NCBI GenBank assembly: GCA_027919835.1
Contig: JANVFP010000013.1
Coordinates: 992,001-1,056,000 of the forward strand
Source: Lentinula raphanica
Taxonomy: Eukaryota; Basidiomycota; Agaricomycetes; Agaricales; Omphalotaceae
Length of the DNA stretch: 64,000 nucleotides
Direction: 5' to 3'
The notes under the pieces are model-generated. The model was not told the DNA's origin and did not search any database. It saw only the letters and a list, made by a program, of their open reading frames with translations. Positions 1-8,252 of this stretch are shown piece after piece. Position numbers and translations under genes: made by a program. Position 1 is the first letter of the stretch. Every line of letters begins with the position of its first letter.

Positions 1-420
1 TCTTTGAAATACGATTCCGTCGACCTTATTGAGCTTCTTTCTAAGAGGAATTGACAGATCTGGAGTATCCCTTGTTACAGGGTCCCTAGATCTGTGAGTA
101 TATGCGGAAAACACGAATAGATCCATTCGTTCTTTCGTGCCTTTCGCTTATAAATGTTGGTGGTCACTGCCCTAAGGTCTCTTAATCCTTTGGGCAACTA
201 ATGTGAGCTACGTCGGCCTCAGATCTAGTGCTATACATGTTACCCACATGCTTGTTTCACTTAGATCACTGACTTCGTAAAATTTTAAATTTTTAAAATT
301 TTCGAAACACAGTGTCCCCTCCCCCAAACTAAAAGCTCAGCAGTCCCTGCTGACTCCGTCAAGGAAAGTTTTTCGTATAAAACAGCACTGATCCGAGTGG
401 ATCCAACTCCCAACACAAAT
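1..420 (-). repeat. Probable part of the 3' LTR and polypurine tract of the Ty3/gypsy element
   Basis: No gene is visible. Read on the minus strand, a G-rich purine run at about 310-330 (GGGGGAGGGGA) is followed by a TGTGTTTCG start, the arrangement expected of a polypurine tract and the 5' edge of a 3' LTR. The LTR would run leftward off the window. AGATCT occurs at about 56, 84 and 214. I could not find the matching 5' LTR edge on the right side of the element, so the boundary is an inference. Confidence 0.4.
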
Positions 421-2401
421 ATGGCGCCCAACCACGAATTTTCCAACATTCCCCTTCGTTTGGAGTCCGAGCTTGAGGACTGGGCTGACGATGCAGCACA
501 CTGGGCCAAGGTACTATGTCAAGATCGTACCCTAGGGTTCAGTGCTGCTATCAATCAACAAGGATCCATCAAGCTTCAGACTTCGACGAGAAAAGCGATC
601 ATGGCTGATGTAAAATCTGCCTATGAACACATTGTATGTATTTCATGACTAGATCTGTTCATTATCAGACTTTTGACGACTTTTCCAGTCCCTTAAGGTG
701 TCGAAGGAGGCTGCCAGTCTCAACACTTCGTACATGCAACAGTACGAGGCCTTGAGTGAGGCCTTGATCGGCATCATGGCCTTCTCTGAGATCGCAGAGG
801 AGGCCGGCAGACTCTACCCCAACGTCAAGAATGAGGGTGGACAAGACTCCCGGATGGAACTATTCCTCGACGAGCTCGTCAAGATCCGTCGTTCCGCCAC
901 AAGAGCCAAAATGCAGAAGGCCGAAGCTGCTGCAAAGGAAGTCAAAAACTCGACTCCAGGAGTAAGTAATACTTCGAATAACTTTGTCCCCTCGATAGAT
1001 CTGATCAATTTTCAAAGACCAAAGGCAAGGAATCGTCCAAGGCCAGAGAAAAGACCGTGGAACGTGCTTCAGTCGAGCCCATTGACGCTGAACAGAAGTT
1101 CATGGAAGAAATCGTGAGTAGATCTGTTCGCCGAGTCGATCCGAAGTACTGATCCATCGAGTTAGGAAGCAGATCTTGCCGCCGCCGAAGCAGAAGACGA
1201 GGCTGCTACACGTAAGGCCCGTCCCAAGGGAACTACTGCCTTCCTTCGTCGTCAACAGGCAAGTCCAGGCTGTGATGGCATTGCAGCCTACGCCATTCTT
1301 GCTTATCGAGCCGAACGTCGTGCTAAGTTGTATCGAAAGGGCACTCCCGTCAAAGTAGCTGACCAAGATAGCCCTGTACGTCGTTCCACTTGATAGATCT
1401 AACTGTTTCTGATGCAGATCTTCAGATGGAGGACGTTGCAGGTGAAGAAGAGGCGTCTCCCAAGGCTAAGTCTAAGTCCAAGTCCAAAAAGAAGTCTAAG
1501 GTCGTCGAGGAGACTCCTGAGCCAATGGCTGACCCGGATATCATCGTAAGTACCTTTAGATCTACTCAGAACGAATAGATCTGACGATTCTCTAGATGGA
1601 AGAGGAACCCAAACCCAAGGCTAAGGCCAAGGGGACGAATGCTGAGGAGGAGACTACAAAGGCTTCCAAGGGCAAGGGAAAACGAAAGCGACAGGACCAA
1701 GACGTGGGGGCAGCAGGATCCGCTGAGACTTCAGTGAACCCTGAGCCTTACTCAACCACTGCTGGACCTGAGACTATCGTTCAGCCCCTGGCGACCGGAG
1801 AGGAACGGACCAAGAGGACCAAGGTCTACCTAGATCTGGCCGATACTTGTAAGTACCTCGAGTCATTTCCAACAGATCTTCTCTTCTTTTCGCTCTATTA
1901 TTTATCACAGAGCAGCAAGGATCACTAGATCTATTGCTTTAGCATGTTGTCTTGCGTTTGAACTGTCTCTAGGACGTGGTATCTGAGCTAATCATCTTCA
2001 CAGGCGACCCTGGAGATTCCGAAAACTGGGACCTCGTCCGTCTCCTTCAAGATATCACTCATAGCCACGCTGCTGAGTACAGCAACTATACCGAGGCACA
2101 GTTCAATGCCTTGGTCAACTTCCATCAGAATCAGCTTTTCGACTGTTCCACCAAAGCTAGGTATTACGCTCGACGTGGGTTGGCAAGTCAGGCCATTATC
2201 GACAACGCCTGGAAGGCTTTCCGCATGAAAAAGCCCCTGAACGCCGACGACGACAGCAATCCTCGCGAGGAAGTGGTTGTCGTTCCTTCCTACACACCCT
2301 ACACTCGTCCCCTTATGATGCCACCCAGGGGTGACCCACAAGGTGATAGAGAACAGCTAGCACGCCTAGATCCTTCGCTTCCTCCACATTCCGCGCCTTA
2401 G
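421..2401 (+). CDS. Spliced accessory gene lying antisense to the retroelement pol genes; unknown function
   Basis: Exons inferred by eye: 421-633, 689-961, 1018-1113, 1166-1375, 1426-1545, 1596-1848, 2004-2401, giving about 520 aa. The first five introns (50-56 nt) have GT...AG ends and are in phase 0. The last (155 nt, phase 1) is less certain. I chose the ATG at 421; the open frame reaches back only to a GTG at 397. The product is charged: exons 2-4 are Glu/Ala/Lys-rich and likely helical, exon 5 has a Lys/Ser run (SKSKSKSKKKSK), exon 6 has KGKGKRKRQ, a possible nuclear signal, and the C-terminus is proline-rich. I recognise no domain. It lies between the integrase end and a polypurine-like tract, convergent with pol, so it looks like retroelement cargo. 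A host gene fragment flanked by the element is the alternative. Confidence 0.6.
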
Positions 2402-2630
2402 GTAGACGTCTGAAGTAGTTGAAACACCAGATCCATTCGTTCCCGTTGTCCTGGTACCTATTTTTATACCTGATATGCAGTCAAGTAACGTATTAGGTAG
2501 TTTTTGAGGTAATTCAGTCGATGACCAACTTCCTCGAGCATGTTGAGATAGAATTTTCGAAAGATCAATGACCGGACTCCCCCAAACTAAATAGATCTGT
2601 TGGTCTAACTCAGTTTGATGAGGAGATCCT
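2402..2630. other. Convergent junction with a second polypurine-like tract
   Basis: Non-coding gap between the 3' ends of the accessory gene and pol. On the minus strand, at about 2592-2578, it contains TTTAGTTTGGGGGAG, followed about 14 bases on by TTTCGAAAATT. The same two blocks in the same order occur at about 330-295, so the accessory gene is bracketed by a repeated polypurine/LTR-edge-like module. Confidence 0.45.
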
Positions 2631-5114
2631 TCAACTACGACGTGGGCCTGCCTCCGAATTATCATCCTCAGGTGCTTCATCATTAGAACCGGACTCTGCA
2701 GCCTTCGGATCCGAAGGATCTTTATCCTTTTCAGCTGAAGTATCGAATGTGATATCAGGATCCTCAGATATGTTGATCTTAGGGATTGCTCCGAATACTA
2801 GATCCTCAACATTATCAGGGGTATCCTCGTCATCATCGACCATAGCTTCCAGTTGTTCTGGACTCAGATCTATCAGGTCATGGATGTTCTGGGGCAGATC
2901 TATTGGTTCGAAACGAGCATGATGAGGCATTACTCTGAATGCACCGACTTTGTCTTTCAGTACGGTACCATCCATTTCAGCAATGATATAAGATCCTCCT
3001 CGTGTTCGTCTGATCACAACCATAGGTCCACGGTAACGACTATACATTTTTCGATCCAAATTCTTCTCGATGGTGGTGTTCCTGATTTGTACCAAGGTCC
3101 CTGGTTTGAAATCCCAGTCCTTGATAGTATATCGGAACTTGTCTTCGAAGATCCTAAGATCTCGACGCTTATTAGCATCAATCCTGGATCTCATGTTCTC
3201 AATGAAGGAACGGTGTTTGGAAAGGGCCTGAGCACGATAACCCAGCAACTCTTCCCGAGAGAGGATTCGATTTGGTGGATTGACCAAATAGGTAGATTCG
3301 ACGATATCAAAAGGGAGTAACGGTTCTGCACCAGTTACAACAAAATAGGGAGAGCATCCGAGACCTCTCCTAGGAGTGACTCGATCTGCCCATAACATCG
3401 GCTTCAGGAAGTAGAACCATTTGCTTAGATCTCCGGCACAAGTCTTTGCTAAGGCCTGCCTCAGATCATAATGAGCACGCTCAATCTTTCCATTAGCTTG
3501 AGAGTTATACGGGGAAATCTTAATTCCTCGGATCCCATACTTTTGTTCCAACCATTTCAGCATAAGCTTCATTTGGGGTGCATTATCCGAAACAACTTCC
3601 TCAGGACATCCCCATCGACAGATAATGTCATCAAAGAACCATTCAGCTATAGATCTGGCATTTTCCACTCTTAAGGCTCTGGCCTCGGACCAGGATGAAA
3701 GTGAATCTCGACCATGCACTATGTACTTACACCCATTACTGGATGGAGTCATGAACATGGTGTCAATATGTACCTTCTGAAACAGGGAAGGGGTGTAGGT
3801 AACCGTTGGAGGGATTCTAATGAGAGCCCTCTGTCGATCCTGACAGGCTTGGCACGATTTAACATACCACTCCACGTCTTTGTCCAGATCTGGCCACCAA
3901 AACCTCTTTTCCAAGAAGTCCTTCGTTGCAAAGACACCTTTGTGACCAAGGGCATCATGAGCACTGTTCAGAAGAGCCATTCGTCGATCAGGATCCACGA
4001 CTAAACGAGGCTGATCTGACGATAACTTCCTATGGTACAGTCGACCTTCGGTATCAATGGAGAAGGGAATTACTTTCCTATCCATCTCTAACCATTGTTT
4101 CTTGTCCAATTTCCCGAAACATTCTGCGTCAGGGTTTTTCAGCCACTCCAAGATCTCTGGCAACTGCTTGTCCAAACGATTTCCTCCATCAGATCTGTGG
4201 GAATCCGGATATGATTGATCTGGTCCCCAGACTGCATTGTCAGGAATCGTGGTATATTGCAGATACTGAGAAACTGGTTGCATCCCATGCATAAGCAGAT
4301 GGTCCTTTCGTAGTTTATGCTCAAGATCTTCTTCTCTGGCAAGTTCTAGATCTTCCTCGAAATCTGGGCAATAGATTCCTAGGAGATAACCATGCCTTGG
4401 ATCTATATGATCTTTAAACGAATCAAAGGGAAATGGATCGTCGGCATCATCTGCTTTCAGAAACCTGATGTTGTTGGAGTCATCCTCGTCCAGATCATCT
4501 TCACTGGTCGACTTTCCGCGAGGAGTTGTCCAACCACCAGGTGGTCTTCGAGATAAGCCATCAGGTCCATGTGTCACACCTTTGACATGTACCAAATCGA
4601 AATGGAATTTACGGATTGCCTCAATCCAACGATTAATGGTTGCATTTGGGCCACTACTGGGGTTTTCAAGCATTCCCTGTATGTAGCTCGCATCAGTTTC
4701 CACTATCAGTTGTCGGCATCCATAAAGAAGATAATGGGTGGACTCCAAAGCAAGTTTCAGACCATAAAGTTCACGTTTAGACTGTGAAAAACGGGCTTCC
4801 CGTTCCACGTAGGGAATAGATCCAAAGTAATTGTAATAGATCTTTTCAGGGTCGTTAGGATCTACTTGATAAATGTAAAATCCTGTTCCCATCCATGAAC
4901 TATCGACTGATAGATGTGTTTCCCAATCATAAACAATGACTCTAAGGGCTGGTGCATTTCGCACTCCTTCCTTTAGTAGTTCCATAGCAAGATCCTGCTC
5001 CTCAGACCACTCAAACGGTACATTTGCCGTCAATTTAGTCAAGGGGGCAGCTTTCTTGGAATAGTTGTGAATGAACATTCGAAGCTGGCCAACAGTCCCC
5101 AGAAAAGCTCTCAC
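2631..5114 (-). CDS. pol: Ty3/gypsy pol, C-terminal part: RNase H and integrase
   Basis: 827 codons in the same frame as the RT segment upstream and separated from it by one TGA codon (5121-5123). The start THVRAFLG is the conserved RT-thumb/connection motif of Ty3 elements. RNase H follows at about residues 55-195, with VDSS, KRELYG, VETDAS and HGPDGLSRR supplying the acidic residues. Integrase has an HHCC finger (HDALGHKG ... CQAC, about 385-430), then D in HIDTM, D in VSDNAP and E in KIERAH, a DDE core. A GPY/F-like segment (RYRGPMVVI) sits near residue 690. The acidic C-terminus has no chromodomain that I can see. The enzyme inserts element cDNA. Apart from the TGA the frame is open, suggesting a young or recently active copy. 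Confidence 0.93.
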   Translation of the reverse strand: MRAFLGTVGQLRMFIHNYSKKAAPLTKLTANVPFEWSEEQDLAMELLKEGVRNAPALRVIVYDWETHLSVDSSWMGTGFYIYQVDPNDPEKIYYNYFGSIPYVEREARFSQSKRELYGLKLALESTHYLLYGCRQLIVETDASYIQGMLENPSSGPNATINRWIEAIRKFHFDLVHVKGVTHGPDGLSRRPPGGWTTPRGKSTSEDDLDEDDSNNIRFLKADDADDPFPFDSFKDHIDPRHGYLLGIYCPDFEEDLELAREEDLEHKLRKDHLLMHGMQPVSQYLQYTTIPDNAVWGPDQSYPDSHRSDGGNRLDKQLPEILEWLKNPDAECFGKLDKKQWLEMDRKVIPFSIDTEGRLYHRKLSSDQPRLVVDPDRRMALLNSAHDALGHKGVFATKDFLEKRFWWPDLDKDVEWYVKSCQACQDRQRALIRIPPTVTYTPSLFQKVHIDTMFMTPSSNGCKYIVHGRDSLSSWSEARALRVENARSIAEWFFDDIICRWGCPEEVVSDNAPQMKLMLKWLEQKYGIRGIKISPYNSQANGKIERAHYDLRQALAKTCAGDLSKWFYFLKPMLWADRVTPRRGLGCSPYFVVTGAEPLLPFDIVESTYLVNPPNRILSREELLGYRAQALSKHRSFIENMRSRIDANKRRDLRIFEDKFRYTIKDWDFKPGTLVQIRNTTIEKNLDRKMYSRYRGPMVVIRRTRGGSYIIAEMDGTVLKDKVGAFRVMPHHARFEPIDLPQNIHDLIDLSPEQLEAMVDDDEDTPDNVEDLVFGAIPKINISEDPDITFDTSAEKDKDPSDPKAAESGSNDEAPEDDNSEAGPRRS

Positions 5115-5120
5115 ATGTGT

Positions 5121-6719
5121 TCAAGTTTCGCATTTCGGCCAAGTTAGGACCGTAGTAGCGATCTTATCATCTGGTTTCTGTCCTTCATAGGCACAACGAT
5201 GTCCAACCACTGTGGTTTCCTCACAACAAACGAAGGCTTTAGGTCCTGAAAAGGTACCTCCAGCATGCTTCATTCGTTGGATGATCCGATTCACATTTTG
5301 AAGATGTTCCCATACGAATCGACGGATCTGTGGGTTTTCCGGAATGGATTCATATCCACCACCTGGTAACTCGTATCGACTCTCGGGTCCTCGCACAGGT
5401 ACATCATCAATGTAAGGAATAGTATATTCAGGAATTTCGTCTCGTAACAAGTAAGTTACATCGTCATGGAAGATTGGTACCGAGTTGGTCCATCCCATAG
5501 GCAATTTGACGAGACGATGTGGTCCATAAGGAGTTTGGAAAGTGGTGAGATCCCTAGATCCAACGTCTATATGTCTCTCATCATAACCCACAAAGATATC
5601 CAAGATCCCTCCACATGCTCTGCCTGCAAAGTGTCTAGCAATGTCCGCAGTAGCTGGGGGAACCCCGGAGTGCCGTATAGTAACCTTATTCAAAGGTTCC
5701 AGACTGTGCACCAATCTTAGGCTCGTTCCATCCTTTTTCACCACACAGAACCATTTAGATCTGTAGCTTGCACTCGATGGTTCATAAACTCCTGCAAGGA
5801 TCTTGTCCTTGATTATCTTACAAACCTTAGGAAAGATTCCTGGAGGCACGGGAATGTTTTTCTCGACCCAGGGTTCGTGAGGTATAACCGGAATCTTTAC
5901 TGGAGGGAAGAAATCCTCTCTGAAAGTTCCACCTTCGGACTGATCCCAGGCAAAACCCATTTCCTGAACCTTCATCAGATGATGAACGAGTTTTCGTTCC
6001 TCATTTGTTAAGAATCCTTCTGGATGGTTCTTGTCAATAATCTCCTTACGCTCTTGCGTGTATCGGACTCCCGGAGTGAATTCAGGTGGATGAGTCGGCA
6101 GATCTGGCAATCCCTCCAAAGGATCTCCAAAGATATGACGACGAACCCTAAATTCCTCAGGAAGTTCAGCCTTAACCGGGCGCACTTTCAACGCAACAGG
6201 CTTATATTTTCGAGAACCAAAGACAGAGACATTTGAATATGATGACATTGGGTCACTATATGCGCCTATATGCTGTTCAAATGTTCCATTCTTTTGTTCC
6301 CACGATTGAACTCGTTCCCGGGCACTCCTCCAGTCGTAGGACTGGGAATTATCCGGTTGATCTGGACTTACATGGTCCAGATCTGAAGTGTAATCACTTG
6401 GCCGGGACAACCCATGAACGTCTCTCGTCAGACTTTTAGCTTTAATAGACTGATAAAAGGACTGTTCAAGTTGTTCCACGTCCGGATCAGTTCGAAATCC
6501 TTCCTTCCAAGGATTGATCACACGATTTTGTTGATGGTCCACACCTTTGTTTAGGTATAGATCTATGGTTTCAGCGACTTCAGGAAGTGAATCCCTAAAC
6601 GAGGGTTGGCTATAATTAACATATAGTTCAGCCAATTCTTCGCCTCGGAACACTCCTTCTTTCACTTTGGTCGACTCAATGACTACTTCTTCGCCTAAAG
6701 GATCCCAATACCCACTCAC
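5121..6719 (-). CDS. pol: Ty3/gypsy pol, reverse transcriptase part (ends at a premature TGA)
   Basis: Reverse transcriptase fingers and palm. Visible motifs are KDGTSLRLVH, LDIFVGYD (first catalytic Asp), LPMGWTNSVP and the catalytic YIDD box (PYIDDVP), then a thumb entry ending KCET before a TGA. The normal protein would continue into THVRAFLG, so the TGA truncates RT/RNase H. The frame starts after an upstream TGA near 6780, overlaps the last ~15 nt of the protease frame and lies +1 to it. No ATG begins the domain (6719 is GTG), so translation from the protease frame by frameshifting is likely. The YIDD box and spacing are typical of Ty3/gypsy RT. Reads as an otherwise intact enzyme with one nonsense change. 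Confidence 0.9.
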   Translation of the reverse strand: MSGYWDPLGEEVVIESTKVKEGVFRGEELAELYVNYSQPSFRDSLPEVAETIDLYLNKGVDHQQNRVINPWKEGFRTDPDVEQLEQSFYQSIKAKSLTRDVHGLSRPSDYTSDLDHVSPDQPDNSQSYDWRSARERVQSWEQKNGTFEQHIGAYSDPMSSYSNVSVFGSRKYKPVALKVRPVKAELPEEFRVRRHIFGDPLEGLPDLPTHPPEFTPGVRYTQERKEIIDKNHPEGFLTNEERKLVHHLMKVQEMGFAWDQSEGGTFREDFFPPVKIPVIPHEPWVEKNIPVPPGIFPKVCKIIKDKILAGVYEPSSASYRSKWFCVVKKDGTSLRLVHSLEPLNKVTIRHSGVPPATADIARHFAGRACGGILDIFVGYDERHIDVGSRDLTTFQTPYGPHRLVKLPMGWTNSVPIFHDDVTYLLRDEIPEYTIPYIDDVPVRGPESRYELPGGGYESIPENPQIRRFVWEHLQNVNRIIQRMKHAGGTFSGPKAFVCCEETTVVGHRCAYEGQKPDDKIATTVLTWPKCET

Positions 6720-6762
6720 AGCAATTTCAACCTCTCCCTGATCGCTACTCAGATCACAGAGG

Positions 6763-8244
6763 TTATCTAAAAATTTGGTTCAGCAGTTTTCTCCTCTTCT
6801 TCGGGACTGGTTCCTGATTTGGATCTGGAGTCTCTGTCCGAGTCTGAGCATACTTCTGCTTATCCAACTGCCGTTTCTGAGCTTTAGGACTTTGTCCTCT
6901 CGGACTAGTACCTATGGTGTATTGCTTTCCAGTGTTCGGATCTGTTATGGTTAACTCTTGGTCACCAGATCCAAACGTATGGATGACACTTTCTGTCAGT
7001 ACATCGAAGGGTCTACCCAACAGAATTTCGAAGGGTGCCTTTTCCTGCACATGGCATTGTAGATACAGTGTTATGGGTCCAAATCGGAATGGTACGTTCC
7101 TGGACAGTCCTTTGGTACGGGCCAGACCTCCATGCACATTCTGCATTTGGATGGTCACTTTTGGATCCCAACCTAGTCCTAATCCTAAGGCAACACACAT
7201 ATCGATAGCAACAATCTGAGATCCAGAGTCTAATACGCTCTCGATGTCTAGATCATCTCGATTATTCACAACTGGCCACACAGATCTTAAGCCATTTCCC
7301 ATAGTGGCTACTATAGTCATATCACGACGTGAATCATTTTCATCAACATCATGAAGAAAAGCTACCACCGGATCCAACTGAACATAATCCCCTGCCTTCA
7401 TGCCATCTCGATCCTCGAGTATTTTCTCAAAGATCAATCCTTCTGACAGACTGAGATCTTCCACGGCAATGAACTGTTGCATCTCCATCCCTGTTCTCGG
7501 GATTTCCTCGACGCTAGGTTCAACATCATGGGCCTCATTAACAAAGGACTTGATTCGTTCTTGTGGACGCACTTGGCGGTTCTTCATCTTCCTCATCATG
7601 ATCTGCCTGACTTTGCCTGACAATTGGAATGCCTCAGCAGCAGTCAATGTGATCATTTGACGAGAAATCCGATCGGCTAATTCTTCTTCAAGGCCTGGAA
7701 TGAATAACTCATTCCGAAGCCGAAATTTGGGTCCCTTCAAAGATCCTTTAGATTCAGTGACCTTCTCCGGTTTGGATTTTGGTTGATTTCGAGGTATGGG
7801 TGACACTTCCCTGGGTGGGACATGATCAAAAGGTCGATGTGTTTCGTCAGATCTAGAGGGTGAGGGCTCCCTGAAACGCACTTTGCGAGTGGTCTCACTA
7901 GTTTCCTCAACTAATTCTACTTCAGGATCAGAATCCTCTTTATCCGATTTCTCTTCGACACTAACGGATCTCGACTTCCCTAGTGAAGTATCCCCTGATG
8001 AATGATTGGATCTGTTCGATTTTCCGTTCAGATCTTTCGAATTGGATGGTTCAGGAGCAGATTTGGATTGATTGGCAACATTTTTAAAATTTGGGTGATT
8101 TCGATCTACGGGTATGTGCACTCCATCAAAACGTTTTGTCTTAGTAGGAGGCACAGTTTTCAATGAACGGGGCTTAGGTTCATCCTCATGAGTCATGTCC
8201 TTCAGCTGGGATCTTGTTTTCTGTCCCTTGCTCGACTCAATCAT
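6763..8244 (-). CDS. Ty3/gypsy retropepsin-like protease with long basic/acidic N-terminal region
   Basis: 493 codons starting at a true ATG (8244). The first ~170 residues are low-complexity and charged; a helical segment follows. The aspartic protease lies at about residues 320-440: VLDSGSQ is the catalytic DSG motif, followed by FEILLGRPF, the flap-distal ILGR motif typical of retropepsins. The C-terminus is basic (VPKKRRK). Its frame is -1 to gag and also stays open back to the gag stop, where the gag frame ends in GGGAAAC then TAG. It is therefore probably made as a gag-protease fusion. It cleaves the polyprotein. Confidence in the family is high; expression by frameshift is inferred. 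Confidence 0.85.
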   Translation of the reverse strand: MIESSKGQKTRSQLKDMTHEDEPKPRSLKTVPPTKTKRFDGVHIPVDRNHPNFKNVANQSKSAPEPSNSKDLNGKSNRSNHSSGDTSLGKSRSVSVEEKSDKEDSDPEVELVEETSETTRKVRFREPSPSRSDETHRPFDHVPPREVSPIPRNQPKSKPEKVTESKGSLKGPKFRLRNELFIPGLEEELADRISRQMITLTAAEAFQLSGKVRQIMMRKMKNRQVRPQERIKSFVNEAHDVEPSVEEIPRTGMEMQQFIAVEDLSLSEGLIFEKILEDRDGMKAGDYVQLDPVVAFLHDVDENDSRRDMTIVATMGNGLRSVWPVVNNRDDLDIESVLDSGSQIVAIDMCVALGLGLGWDPKVTIQMQNVHGGLARTKGLSRNVPFRFGPITLYLQCHVQEKAPFEILLGRPFDVLTESVIHTFGSGDQELTITDPNTGKQYTIGTSPRGQSPKAQKRQLDKQKYAQTRTETPDPNQEPVPKKRRKLLNQIFR

Positions 8245-8252
8245 CGGATCCT

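Noticed and set aside
285..509. Short minus-strand open frame over the start of the accessory gene
   Set aside because: Antisense shadow across the inferred first exon and LTR edge, without protein-like character.
2853..4686. Several plus-strand open frames of 67-155 codons inside pol
   Set aside because: Mirror frames of the strongly supported RNase H/integrase gene; no domain and no splice support.
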